The position numbers and the translations under genes were made by a program. A stretch of DNA of 64,000 bases, from the NCBI GenBank assembly GCA_022605955.1, contig JAKCOZ010000083.1:1116001-1180000 (forward strand), written 5' to 3'. This document shows, piece by piece, positions 9,322 to 21,484 of this stretch. The first letter of the stretch is position 1, and every line of letters begins with the position of its first letter. The notes beneath the pieces were generated by a model that worked only from the letters and a program-made list of their open reading frames with translations, did not search any database and was not told where the DNA came from. The stretch is from Rallus limicola (taxonomy: Eukaryota; Chordata; Aves; Gruiformes; Rallidae).

Positions 9322-11348
9322 ATGCCTTTCATGCCTAGCTTCTTTACTTTGGGAGTTATTGCTGGACGTTTAGCATGTTTTGAACTGCAGTCTGCTAGGG
9401 CCGAGAAAAGCACCGTAGGAGGTTCCAGGCATTTTCCCTCTTTCCAGGCAAAGGAAAAGGCTGAGAGCCAAAGTGACAGGGGCTGCTCGTGTGTCCTGTT
9501 AGGAGGTTTCAGACAAGCTATGCCTTTCAGGCCTAGCTTCTTTACTTTGGGAGTTATTGCTGGACGTTTAGCATGTTTTGAACTGCAGTCTGCTAGGGCC
9601 GAGAAAAGCACCGTAGGAGGTTCCAGGCATGTTCCCTCTTTCCAGGCAAAGGAAAAGGCTGAGAGCCAAAGTGACAGGGGCTGCTCGTGTGTCCTGTTAG
9701 GAGGTTTCAGACAAGCTATGCCTTTCAGGCCTAGCTTCTTTACTTTGGGAGTTATTGCTGGACGTTTAGCATGTTTTGAACTGCAGTCTGCTAGGGCCGA
9801 GAAAAGCACCGTAGGAGGTTCCAGGCATGTTCCCTCTTTCCAGGCAAAGGAAAAGGCTGAGAGCCAAAGTGACAGGGGCTGCTCGTGTGTCCTGTTAGGA
9901 GGTTTCAGACAAGCTATGCCTTTCAGGCCTAGCTTCTTTACTTTGGGAGTTATTGCTGGACGTTTAGCATGTTTTGAACTGCAGTCTGCTAGGGCTGAGA
10001 AAAGCACCGTAGGAGGTTCCAGGCATGTTCCCTCTTTCCAGGCAAAGGAAAAGGCTGAGAACCAAAGTGACAGGGGCTGCTCGTGTGTCATGTTAGGAGG
10101 TTTCAGACAAGCTATGCCTTTCAGGCCTAGCTTCTTTACTTTGGGAGTTATTGCTGGACGTTTAGCATGTTTTGAACTGCAGTCTGCTAGGGCCGAGAAA
10201 AGAACCGTAGGAGGTTCCAGGCATGTTCCCTCTTTCCAGGCAAAGGAAAAGGCTGAGAGCCAAAGTGACAGGGTCTGCTCGTGTGTCCTGTTAGGAGGTT
10301 TCAGACAAGCTATGCCTTTCAGGCCTAGCTTCTTTACTTTGGGAGTTATTGCTGGACGTTTAGCATGTTTTGAACTGCAGTCTGCTAGGGCCGAGAAAAA
10401 CACCGTAGGAGGTTCCAGGCATGTTCCCTCTTTCCAGGCAAAGGAAAAGGCTGAGAGCCAAAGTGACAGGGTCTGCTCGTGTGTCCTGTTAGGAGGTTTC
10501 AGACAAGCTATGCCTTTCAGGCCTAGCTTCTTTACTTTGGGAGTTATTGCTGGACGTTTAGCATGTTTTGAACTGCAGTCTGCTAGGGCCGAGAAAAGCA
10601 CCGTAGGAGGTTCCAGGCATGTTCCCTCTTTCCAGGCAAAGGAAAAGGCTGAGAACCAAAATGACAGGGGCTGTTCGTGTGTCATGTTAGGAGGTTTCAG
10701 ACAAGCTATGCCTTTCAGGCCTAGCTTCTTTACTTTGGGAGTTATTGCTGGACGTTTAGCATGTTTTGAACTGCAGTCTGCTAGGGCCGAGAAAAGCACC
10801 GTAGGAGGTTCCAGGCATGTTCCCTCTTTCCAGGCAAAGGAAAAGGCTGAGAGCCAAAGTGACAGGGTCTGCTCGTGTGTCCTGTTAGGAGGTTTCAGAC
10901 AAGCTATGCCTTTCAGGCCTAGCTTCTTTATGTTGGGAGTTATTGCTGGACGTTTAGCATGTTTTGAACTGCAGTCTGCTAGGGCCGAGAAAAGCACCGT
11001 AGGAGGTTCCAGGCATGTTCCCTCTTTCCAGGCAAAGGAAAAGGCTGAGAGCCAAAGTGACAGGGGCTGCTCGTTTGTCCTGTTAGGAGGTTTCAGACAA
11101 GCTATGCCTTTCAGGCCTAGCTTCTTTACTTTGGGAGTTATTGCTGGACGTTTAGCATGTTGAAAACTGCAGTCTGCTAGGGCCGAGAAAAGCACCGTAG
11201 GAGGTTCCAGGCATGTTCCCTCTTTCCAGGCAAAGGAAAAGGCTGAGAGCCAAAGTGACAGGGTCTGCTCGTGTGTCCTGTTAGGAGGTATCAGACAAGC
11301 TATGTCTTTCAGGCCTAGCTTGTCTGAAACCTCCTAACAGGACAAGCT
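9322..11348 (+). repeat. Block of 10 monomers (G G G N V V N V G V)
   Basis: Monomer 1 has GGCATTTTCC, monomer 4 a CpG change GGCTGAG (9996), monomer 5 AAAAGAACC, monomer 6 GAAAAACACC and monomer 9 TTTATGTTGG. The last monomer has a clustered change at 11160 (GTTGAAAACTG for GTTTTGAACTG). Confidence 0.92.
11274..11344. repeat. Junction palindrome 8
   Basis: There is one mismatch: the left arm has GGAGGTATC against GAAACCTCC in the right arm. The spacer is the TGTC type. Confidence 0.94.
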
Positions 11349-14300
11349 ATGCCTTTCATGCCTAGCTTCTTTACTTTGGGAGTTATTGCTGGACGTTTAG
11401 CATGTTTTGAACTGCAGTCTGCTAGGGCCGAGAAAAGCATCGTAGGAGGTTCCAGGCATGTTCCCTCTTTCCAGGCAAAGGAAAAGGCTGAGAGCCAAAG
11501 TGACAGGGTCTGCTCGTGTGTCCTGTTAGGAGGTTTCAGACAAGCTATGCCTTTCAGGCCTAGCTTCTTTACTTTGGGAGTTATTGCTGGACGTTTAGCA
11601 TGTTTTGAACTGCAGTCTGCTAGGGCCGAGAAAAGCACCGTAGGAGGTTCCAGGCATGTTCCCTCTTTCCAGGCAAAGGAAAAGGCTGAGAGCCAAAGTG
11701 ACAGGGGCTGCTCGTGTGTCCTGTTAGGAGGTTTCAGACAAGCTATGCCTTTCAGGCCTAGCTTCTTTACTTTGGGAGTTATTGCTGGACGTTTAGCATG
11801 TTTTGAACTGCAGTCTGCTAGGGCCGAGAAAAGCACCGTAGGAGGTTCCAGGCATGTTCCCTCTTTCCAGGCAAAGGAAAAGGCTGAGAACCAAAGTGAC
11901 AGGGGCTGCTCGTGTGTCATGTTAGGAGGTTTCAGACAAGCTATGCCTTTCAGGCCTAGCTTCTTTACTTTGGGAGTTATTGCTGGACGTTTAGCATGTT
12001 TTGAACTGCAGTCTGCTAGGGCCGAGAAAAGCACCGTAGGAGGTTCCAGGCATGTTCCCTCTTTCCAGGCAAAGGAAAAGGCTGAGAGCCAAAGTGACAG
12101 GGGCTGCTCGTGTGTCCTGTTAGGAGGTTTCAGACAAGCTATGCCTTTCAGGCCTAGCTTCTTTACTTTGGGAGTTATTGCTGGACGTTTAGCATGTTTT
12201 GAACTGCAGTCTGCTAGGGCCGAGAAAAGCACCGTAGGAGGTTCCAGGCATGTTCCCTCTTTCCAGGCAAAGGAAAAGGCTGAGAACCAAAGTGACAGGG
12301 GCTGCTCGTGTGTCATGTTAGGAGGTTTCAGACAAGCTATGCCTTTCAGGCCTAGCTTCTTTACTTTGGGAGTTATTGCTGGACGTTTAGCATGTTTTGA
12401 ATTGCAGTCTGCTAGGGCCGAGAAAAGCACCGTAGGAGGTTCCAGGCATGTTCCCTCTTTCCAGGCAAAGGAAAAGGCTGAGAGCCAAAGTGACAGGGTC
12501 TGCTCGTGTGTCCTGTTAGGAGGTTTCAGACAAGCTATGCCTTTCAGGCCTCGCTTCTTTACTTTGGGAGTTATTGCTGGACGTTTTGCATGTTTTGAAC
12601 TGCAGTCTGCTAGGGCCGAGAAAAGCACCGTAGGAGGTTCCAGGCATGTTCCCTCTTTCCAGGCAAAGGAAAAGGCTGAGAGCCAAAGTGACAGGGTCTG
12701 CTCGTGTGTCCTGTTAGGAGGTTTCAGACAAGCTATGCCTTTCAGGCCTAGCTTCTTTACTTTGGGAGTTATTGCTGGACGTTTAGCATGTTTTGAACTG
12801 CAGTCTGCTAGGGCCGAGAAAAGCACCGTAGGAGGTTCCAGGCATGTTCCCTCTTTCCAGGCAAAGGAAAAGGCTGAGAGCCAAAGTGACAGGGTCTGCT
12901 CGTGTGTCCTGTTAGGAGGTTTCAGACAAGCTATGCCTTTCAGGCCTAGCTTCTTTAATTTGGGAGTTATTGCTGGACGTTTAGCATGTTTTGAACTGCA
13001 GTCTGCTAGGGCCGAGAAAAGCACCGTAGGAGGTTCCAGGCATGTTCCCTCTTTCCAGGCAAAGGAAAAGGCTGAGAGCCAAAGTGACAGGGTCTGCTCG
13101 TGTGTCCTGTTAGGAGGTTTCAGACAAGCTATGCCTTTCAGGCCTAGCTTCTTTACTTTGGGAGTTATTGCTGGACGTTTAGCATGTTTTGAACTGCAGT
13201 CTGCTAGGGCCGAGAAAAGCACCGTAGGAGGTTCCAGGCATGTTCCCTCTTTCCAGGCAAAGGAAAAGGCTGAGAGCCAAAGTGACAGGGGCTGCTCATG
13301 TGTCCTGTTAGGAGGTTTCAGACAAGCTATGCCTTTCAGGCCTAGCTTCTTTACTTTGGGAGTTGTTGCTGGACGTTTAGCATGTTTTGAACTGTAGTCT
13401 GCTAGGGCCGAGAAAAGCACCGTAGGAGGTTCCAGGCATGTTCCCTCTTTCCAGGCAAAGGAAAAGGCTGAGAGCCAAAGTGACAGGGTCTGCTCGGGTG
13501 TCCTGTTAGGAGGTTTCAGACAAGCTATGCCTTTCAGGCCTAGCTTCTTTACTTTGGGAGTTATTGCTGGACGTTTAGCATGTTTTGAACTGCAGTCTGC
13601 TAGGGCCGAGAAAAGCACCGTAGGAGGTTCCAGGCATGTTCCCTCTTTCCAGGCAAAGGAAAAGGCTGAGAACCAAAGTGACAGGGGCTGCTCGTGTGTC
13701 ATGTTAGGAGGTTTCAGACAAGCTATGCCTTTCAGGCCTAGCTTCTTTACTTTGGGAGTTATTGCTGGACGTTTAGCATGTTTTGAACTGCAGTCTGCTA
13801 GGGCCGAGAAAAGCACCGTAGGAGGTTCCAGGCATGTTCCCTCTTTCCAGGCAAAGGAAAAGGCTGAGAGCCAAAGTGACAGGGTCTGCTCGTGTGTCAT
13901 GTTAGGAGGTTTCAGACAAGCTATGCCTTTCAGGCCTAGCTTCTTTACTTTGGGAGTTATTGCTGGACGTTTAGCATGTTTTGAACTGCAGTCTGCTAGG
14001 GCCGAGAAAAGCACCGTAGGAGGTTCCAGGCATGTTCCCTCTTTCCAGGCAAAGGAAAAGGCTGAGAGCCAAAGTGACAGGGGCTGCTCGTGTGTCCTGT
14101 TAGGAGGTTTCAGACAAGCTATGCCTTTCAGGCCTAGCTTCTTTACTTTGGGAGTTATTGCTGGACGTTTAGCATGTTTTGAACTGCAGTCTGCTAGGGC
14201 CGAGAAAAGCACCGTAGGAGGTTCCAGGCATGTTCCCTCTTTCCAGGCAAAGGAAAAGGCTGAGAGCCAAAGTGACAGGGGCTGCTCGTGTGTCCTGTTA

Positions 14301-14564
14301 GGAGGTTTCAGACAAGCTATGCCTTTCAGGCCTAGCTTCTTTACTTTGGGAGTTATTGCTGGACGTTTAGTATGTTTTGAACTGCTATCTGCTAGGGCCG
14401 AGAAAAGCACCGTAGGAGGTTCCAGGCATGTTCCCTCTTTCCAGGCAAAGGAAAAGGCTGAGAGCCAAAGTGACAGGGTCTGCTCATGTGTCCTGTTAGG
14501 AGCTTTCAGACAAGCTATGCCTTTCAGACCTAGCTTGTCTGAAACCTCCTAACAGGTACAAGCT
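11349..14564 (+). repeat. Block of 16 monomers (V G N G N V V V V G V N v G G V)
   Basis: Monomers 1-6 follow the order of the 12-mers at 969 and 4872 (CATCGTAGG first). Monomer 7 has CCTCGCTTC and GTTTTGCATG, monomer 9 TTTAATTTGG, monomer 10 CTCATGTG (CpG lost at 13298) and monomer 11 CTGTAGTC. Monomer 16 is unusually altered (AGTATGTTTTG, CTGCTATCTGC, CTCATG). The block is one base longer than predicted because of an inserted T in its junction. Confidence 0.92.
14489..14560. repeat. Junction palindrome 9, degraded
   Basis: The left arm has GGAGCTTTC against an unchanged right arm. The spacer reads TGCCTTTCAGACC, and the right arm end carries an extra T (AACAGGTACA), making it 72 bp. This is the most altered junction in the window. 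Confidence 0.92.
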
Positions 14565-15601
14565 ATGCCTTTCATGCCTAGCTTCTTTACTTTGGGAGTT
14601 ATTGCTGGACGTTTAGCATGTTTTGAACTGCAGTCTGCTCGGGCCGAGAAAAGCACCGTAGGAGGTTCCAGGCATGTTCCCTCTTTCCAGGCAAAGGAAA
14701 AGGCTGAGAGCCAAAGTGACAGGGGCTGCTCGTGTGTCCTGTTAGGAGGTTTCAGACAAGCTATGCCTTTCAGGCCTAGCTTCTTTACTTTGGGAGTTAT
14801 TGCTGGACGTTTAGCATGTTTTGAACTGCAGTCTGCTAGGGCCGAGAAAAGCACCGTAGGAGGTTCCAGGCATGTTCCCTCTTTCCAGGCAAAGGAAAAG
14901 GCTGAGAGCCAAAGTGAAAGGGTCTGCTCGGGTGTCCTGTTAGGAGGTTTCAGACAAGCTATGCCTTTCAGGCCTAGCTTCTTTACTTTGGGAGTTATTG
15001 CTGGACGTTTAGCATGTTTTGAACTGCAGTCTGCTAGGGCCGAGAAAAGCACCGTAGGAGGTTCCAGGCATGTTCCCTCTTTCCAGGCAAAGGAAAAGGC
15101 TGAGAGCCAAAGTGACAGGGGCTGCTCGTGTGTCCTGTTAGGAGGTTTCAGACAAGCTATGCCTTTCAGGCCTAGCTTCTTTACTTTGGGAGTTATTGCT
15201 GGACGTTTAGCATGTTTTGAACTGCAGTCTGCTAGGGCCGAGAAAAGCACCGTAGGAGGTTCCAGGCATGTTCCCTCTTTCCAGGCAAAGGAAAAGGCTG
15301 AGAACCAAAGTGACAGGGGCTGCTCGTGTGTCATGTTAGGAGGTTTCAGACAAGCTATGCCTTTCAGGCCTAGCTTCTTTACTTTGGGAGTTATTGCTGG
15401 ACGTTTAGCATGTTTTGAATTGCAGTCTGCTAGGGCCGAGAAAAGCACCGTAGGAGGTTCCAGGCATGTTCCCTCTTTCCAGGCAAAGGAAAAGGCTGAG
15501 AGCCAAAGTGACAGGGTCTGCTCGTGTGTCCTGTTAGGAGCTTTCAGACAAGCTATGCCTTTCAGGCCTAGCTTGTCTGAAACCTCCTAACAGGACAAGC
15601 T
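14565..15601 (+). repeat. Block of 5 monomers (G V G N V)
   Basis: Monomer 1 has CTGCTCGGGCC. Monomer 2 has GTGAAAGGG and CTCGGGTG, a pair also seen at 19560, 22826, 26286, 34146 and 37210. The last monomer has TTGCAG. Confidence 0.92.
15527..15597. repeat. Junction palindrome 10
   Basis: There is one mismatch: the left arm has GGAGCTTTC and the right arm keeps GAAACCTCC. The spacer is the TGCC type. Confidence 0.94.
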
Positions 15602-18222
15602 ATGCCTTTCATGCCTAGCTTCTTTACTTTGGGAGTTATTGCTGGACGTTTAGCATGTTTTGAACTGCAGTCTGCTAGGGCCGAGAAAAGCACCGTAGGA
15701 GGTTCCAGGCATGTTCCCTCTTTCCAGGCAAAGGAAAAGGCTGAGAACCAAAGTGACAGGGGCTGCTCGTGTGTCATGTTAGGAGGTTTCAGACAAGCTA
15801 TGCCTTTCAGGCCTAGCTTCTTTACTTTGGGAGTTATTGCTGGACGTTTAGCATGTTTTGAACTGCAGTCTGCTAGGGCCGAGAAAAGCACCGTAGGAGG
15901 TTCCAGGCATGTTCCCTCTTTCCAGGCAAAGGAAAAGGCTGAGAGCCAAAGTGACAGGGTCTGCTCGTGTGTCCTGTTAGGAGGTTTCAGACAAGCTATG
16001 CCTTTCAGGCCTAGCTTCTTTACTTTGGGAGTTATTGCTGGACGTTTAGCATGTTTTGAACTGCAGTCTGCTAGGGCCGAGAAAAGCACCGTAGGAGGTT
16101 CCAGGCATGTTCCCTCTTTCCAGGCAAAGGAAAAGGCTGAGAGCCAAAGTGACAGGGGCTGCTCGTGTGTCCTGTTAGGAGGTTTCAGACAAGCTATGCC
16201 TTTCAGGCCTAGCTTCTTTACTTTGGGAGTTATTGCTGGACGTTTAGCATGTTTTGAACTGCAGTCTGCTAGGGCCGAGAAAAGCACCGTAGGAGGTTCC
16301 AGGCATGTTCCCTCTTTCCAGGCAAAGGAAAAGGCTGAGAGCCAAAGTGACAGGGGCTGCTCGTGTGTCCTGTTAGGAGGTTTCAGACAAGCTATGCCTT
16401 TCAGGCCTAGCTTCTTTACTTTGGGAGTTATTGCTGGACGTTTAGCATGTTTTGAACTGCAGTCTGCTAGGGCCGAGAAAAGCACCGTAGGAGGTTCCAG
16501 GCATGTTCCCTCTTTCCAGGCAAAGGAAAAGGCTGAGAACCAAAGTGACAGGGTCTGCTCGTGTGTCCTGTTAGGAGGTTTCAGACAAGCTATGCCTTTC
16601 AGGCCTAGCTTCTTTACTTTGGGAGTTATTGCTGGACGTTTAGCATGTTTTGAACTGCAGTCTGCTAGGGCCGAGAAAAGCACCGTAGGAGGTTCCAGGC
16701 ATGTTCCCTCTTTCCAGGCAAAGGAAAAGGCTGAGAGCCAAAGTGACAGGGGCTGCTCGTGTGTCCTGTTAGGAGGTTTCAGACAAGCTATGCCTTTCAG
16801 GCCTAGCTTCTTTACTTTGGGAGTTATTGCTGGACGTTTAGCATGTTTTGAACTGCAGTCTGCTAGGGCCGAGAAAAGCACCGTAGGAGGTTCCAGGCAT
16901 GTTCCCTCTTTTCAGGCAAAGGAAAAGGCTGAGAGCCAAAGTGACAGGGGCTGCTCGTGTGTCCTGTTAGGAGGTTTCAGACAAGCTATGCCTTTCAGGC
17001 CTAGCTTCTTTACTTTGGGAGTTATTGCTGGACGTTTAGCATGTTTTGAACTGCAGTCTGCTAGGGCCGAGAAAAGCACCGTAGGAGGTTCCAGGCATGT
17101 TCCCTCTTTCCAGGCAAAGGAAAAGGCTGAGAACCAAAGTGACAGGGGCTGCTCGTGTGTCATGTTAGGAGGTTTCAGACAAGCTATGCCTTTCAGGCCT
17201 AGCTTCTTTACTTTGGGAGTTATTGCTGGACGTTTAGCATGTTTTGAACTGCAGTCTGCTAGGGCCGAGAAAAGCACCGTAGGAGGTTCCAGGCATGTTC
17301 CCTCTTTCCAGGCAAAGGAAAAGGCTGAGAGCCAAAGTGACAGGGTCTGCTCGTGTGTCCTGTTAGGAGGTTTCAGACAAGCTATGCCTTTCAGGCCTAG
17401 CTTCTTTACTTTGGGAGTTATTGCTGGACGTTTAGCATGTTTTGAACTGCAGTCTGCTAGGGCAGAGAAAAACACCGTAGGAGGTTCCAGGCATGTTCCC
17501 TCTTTCCAGGCAAAGGAAAAGGCTGAGAACCAAAGTGACAGGGGCTGCTCGTGTGTCATGTTAGGAGGTTTCAGACAAGCTATGCCTTTCAGGCCTAGCT
17601 TCTTTACTTTGGGAGTTATTGCTGGACGTTTAGCATGTTTTGAACTGCAGTCTGCTAGGGCCGAGAAAAGCACCGTAGGAGGTTCCAGGCATGTTCCCTC
17701 TTTCCAGGCAAAGGAAAAGGCTGAGAGCCAAAGTGACAGGGGCTGCTCGTGTGTCCTGTTAGGAGGTTTCAGACAAGCTATGCCTTTCAGGCCTAGCTTC
17801 TTTACTTTGGGAGTTATTGCTGGACGTTTAGCATGTTTTGAACTGCAGTCTGCTAGGGCCGAGAAAAGCACCGTAGGAGGTTCCAGGCATGTTCCCTCTT
17901 TCCAGGCAAAGGAAAAGGCTGAGAACCAAAGTGACAGGGGCTGCTCGTGTGTCATGTTAGGAGGTTTCAGACAAGCTATGCCTTTCAGGCCTAGCTTCTT
18001 TACTTTGGGAGTTATTGCTGGACGTTTAGCATGTTTTGAATTGCAGTCTGCTAGGGCCGAGAAAAGCACCGTAGGAGGTTCCAGGCATGTTCCCTCTTTC
18101 CAGGCAAAGGAAAAGGCTGAGAGCCAAAGTGACAGGGTCTGCTCGTGTGTCATGTTAGGAGGTTTCAGACAAGCTATGCCTTTCAGGCCTAGCTTGTCTG
18201 AATCCTCCTAACAGGACAAGCT
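15602..18222 (+). repeat. Block of 13 monomers (N V G G n G G N V N G N v)
   Basis: Monomer 5 is mixed (GAGAACC with GGGTCTG). Monomer 7 has CTTTTCAGGC near 16910. Monomer 10 has GGCAGAGAAAAACACC. Monomers 10-13 match monomers 4-7 of the block at 20052, at an offset of 3,262 bp. Confidence 0.92.
18148..18218. repeat. Junction palindrome 11
   Basis: There are two mismatches: GTCATG in the left arm and GAATCCTCC in the right arm. Palindrome 13 has the same two, so both were present before the 3,262-bp duplication. Confidence 0.93.
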
Positions 18223-20051
18223 ATGCCTTTCATGCCTAGCTTCTTTACTTTGGGAGTTATTGCTGGACGTTTAGCATGTTTTGAACTGCAGTCTGCTAGG
18301 GCCGAGAAAAGCACCGTAGGAGGTTCCAGGCATGTTCCCTCTTTCCAGGCAAAGGAAAAGGCTGAGAACCAAAGTGACAGGGGCTGTTCGTGTGTCATGT
18401 TAGGAGGTTTCAGACAAGCTATGCCTTTCAGGCCTAGCTTCTTTACTTTGGGAGTTATTGCTGGACGTTTAGCATGTTTTGAACTGCAGTCTGCTAGGGC
18501 CGAGAAAAGCACCGTAGGAGGTTCCAGGCATGTTCCCTCTTTCCAGGCAAAGGAAAAGGCTGAGAGCCAAAGTGACAGGGGCTGCTCGTGTGTCCTGTTA
18601 GGAGGTTTCAGACAAGCTATGCCTTTCAGGCCTAGCTTCTTTACTTTGGGAGTTATTGCTGGACGTTTAGCATGTTTTGAACTGCAGTCTGCTAGGGCCG
18701 AGAAAAGCACCGTAGGAGGTTCCAGGCATGTTCCCTCTTTCCAGGCAAAGGAAAAGGCTGAGAGCCAAAGTGACAGGGGCTGCTCGTGTGTCCTGTTAGG
18801 AGGTTTCAGACAAGCTATGCCTTTCAGGCCTCGCTTCTTTACTTTGGGAGTTATTGCTGGACGTTTAGCATGTTTTGAACTGCAGTCTGCTAGGGCCGAG
18901 AAAAGCACCGTAGGAGGTTCCAGGCATGTTCCCTCTTTCCAGGCAAAGGAAAAGGCTGAGAGCCAAAGTGACAGGGTCTGCTCGTGTGTCCTGTTAGGAG
19001 GTTTCAGACAAGCTATGCCTTTCAGGCCTAGCTTCTTTACTTTGGGAGTTATTGCTGGACGTTTAGCATGTTTTGAACTGCAGTCTGCTAGGGCCGAGTA
19101 AAGCACCGTAGGAGGTTCCAGGCATGTTCCCTCTTTCCAGGCAAAGGAAAAGGCTGCGAACCAAAGTGACAGGGTCTGCTCGTGTGTCCTGTTAGGAGGT
19201 TTCAGACAAGCTATGCCTTTCAGGCCTAGCTTCTTTACTTTGGGAGTTATTGCTGGACGTTTAGCATGTTTTGAACTGCAGTCTGCTAGGGCCGAGAAAA
19301 GCACCGTAGGAGGTTCCAGGCATGTTCCCTCTTTCCAGGCAAAGGAAAAGGCTGAGAGCCAAAGTGACAGGGGCTGCTCGTGTGTCCTGTTAGGAGGTTT
19401 CAGACAAGCTATTCCTTTCAGGCCTAGCTTCTTTACTTTGGGAGTTATTGCTGGACGTTTAGCATGTTTTGAACTGCAGTCTGCTAGGGCCGAGAAAAGC
19501 ACCGTAGGAGGTTCCAGGCATGTTCCCTCTTTCCAGGCAAAGGAAAAGGCTGAGAGCCAAAGTGAAAGGGTCTGCTCGGGTGTCCTGTTAGGAGGTTTCA
19601 GACAAGCTATGCCTTTCAGGCCTAGCTTCTTTACTTTGGGAGTTATTGCTGGACGTTTAGCATGTTTTGAACTGCAGTCTGCTAGGGCCGAGAAAAGCAC
19701 CGTAGGAGGTTCCAGGCATGTTCCCTCTTTCCAGGCAAAGGAAAAGGCTGAGAGCCAAAGTGACAGGGTCTGCTCGTGTGTCCTGTTAGGAGGTTTCAGA
19801 CAAGCTATGCCTTTCAGGCCTAGCTTCTTTACTTTGGGAGTTATTGCTGGACGTTTAGCATGTTTTGAATTGCAGTCTGCTAGGGCCGAGAAAAGCACCG
19901 TAGGAGGTTCCAGGCATGTTCCCTCTTTCCAGGCAAAGGAAAAGGCTGAGAGCCAAAGTGACAGGGTCTGCTCGTGTGTCCTGTTAGGAGCTTTCAGACA
20001 AGCTATGCCTTTCAGGCCTAGCTTGTCTGAAAGCTCCTAACAGGACAAGCT
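18223..20051 (+). repeat. Block of 9 monomers (N G G V V G V V V)
   Basis: Monomer 4 has CCTCGCTTC. Monomer 5 has GAGTAAAGC and AAGGCTGCGAACC. Monomer 7 has CTATTCC, GTGAAAGGG and CTCGGGTG. The last monomer has TTGCAG. The block matches the one at 21485. Confidence 0.92.
19977..20047. repeat. Junction palindrome 12, matched change in both arms
   Basis: The arms are perfect, but both carry the change: GGAGCTTTC on the left and GAAAGCTCC on the right. The usual pair is GGAGGTTTC and GAAACCTCC. Confidence 0.95.
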
Positions 20052-21484
20052 ATGCCTTTCATGCCTAGCTTCTTTACTTTGGGAGTTATTGCTGGACGTT
20101 TAGCATGTTTTGAACTGCAGTCTGCTAGGGCCGAGAAAAGCAGCGTAGGAGGTTCCAGGCATGTTCCCTCTTTCCAGGCAAAGGAAAAGGCTGAGAACCA
20201 AAGTGACAGGGGCTGCTCGTGTGTCATGTTAGGAGGTTTCAGACAAGCTATGCCTTTCAGGCCTAGCTTCTTTACTTTGGGAGTTATTGCTGGACGTTTA
20301 GCATGTTTTGATCTGCAGTCTGCTAGGGCCGAGAAAAGCACCGTAGGAGGTTCCAGGCATGTTCCCTCTTTCCAGGCAAAGGAAAAGGCTGAGAGCCAAA
20401 GTGACAGGGTCTGCTCGTGTTTCCTGTTAGGAGGTTTCAGACAAGCTATGCCTTTCAGGCCTAGCTTCTTTACTTTGGGATTTATTGCTGGACGTTTAGC
20501 ATGTTTTGAACTGCAGTCTGCTAGGGCCGAGAAAAGCACCGTAGGAGGTTCCAGGCATGTTCCCTCTTTCCAGGCAAAGGAAAAGGCTGAGAGCCAAAGT
20601 GACAGGGTCTGCTCGTGTGTCCTGTTAGGAGGTTTCAGACAAGCTATGCCTTTCAGGCCTAGCTTCTTTACTTTGGGAGTTATTGCTGGACGTTTAGCAT
20701 GTTTTGAACTGCAGTCTGCTAGGGCAGAGAAAAACACCGTAGGAGGTTCCAGGCATGTTCCCTCTTTCCAGGCAAAGGAAAAGGCTGAGAACCAAAGTGA
20801 CAGGGGCTGCTCGTGTGTCATGTTAGGAGGTTTCAGACAAGCTATGCCTTTCAGGCCTAGCTTCTTTACTTTGGGAGTTATTGCTGGACGTTTAGCATGT
20901 TTTGAACTGCAGTCTGCTAGGGCCGAGAAAAGCACCGTAGGAGGTTCCAGGCATGTTCCCTCTTTCCAGGCAAAGGAAAAGGCTGAGAGCCAAAGTGACA
21001 GGGGCTGCTCGTGTGTCCTGTTAGGAGGTTTCAGACAAGCTATGCCTTTCAGGCCTAGCTTCTTTACTTTGGGAGTTATTGCTGGACGTTTAGCATGTTT
21101 TGAACTGCAGTCTGCTAGGGCCGAGAAAAGCACCGTAGGAGGTTCCAGGCATGTTCCCTCTTTCCAGGCAAAGGAAAAGGCTGAGAACCAAAGTGACAGG
21201 GGCTGCTCGTGTGTCATGTTAGGAGGTTTCAGACAAGCTATGCCTTTCAGGCCTAGCTTCTTTACTTTGGGAGTTATTGCTGGACGTTTAGCATGTTTTG
21301 AATTGCAGTCTGCTAGGGCCGAGAAAAGCACCGTAGGAGGTTCCAGGCATGTTCCCTCTTTCCAGGCAAAGGAAAAGGCTGAGAGCCAAAGTGACAGGGT
21401 CTGCTCGTGTGTCATGTTAGGAGGTTTCAGACAAGCTATGCCTTTCAGGCCTAGCTTGTCTGAATCCTCCTAACAGGACAAGCT
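20052..21484 (+). repeat. Block of 7 monomers (N V V N G N v)
   Basis: It opens with a marked trio: CAGCGTAGG, then TTTTGATCTG with GTGTTTCCTG, then GGGATTTATTG. The trio recurs at 23314, 26774 and 29593. Monomer 4 has GGCAGAGAAAAACACC. Confidence 0.92.
21410..21480. repeat. Junction palindrome 13
   Basis: It has the same two mismatches as palindrome 11 (GTCATG on the left, GAATCCTCC on the right). Confidence 0.93.
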
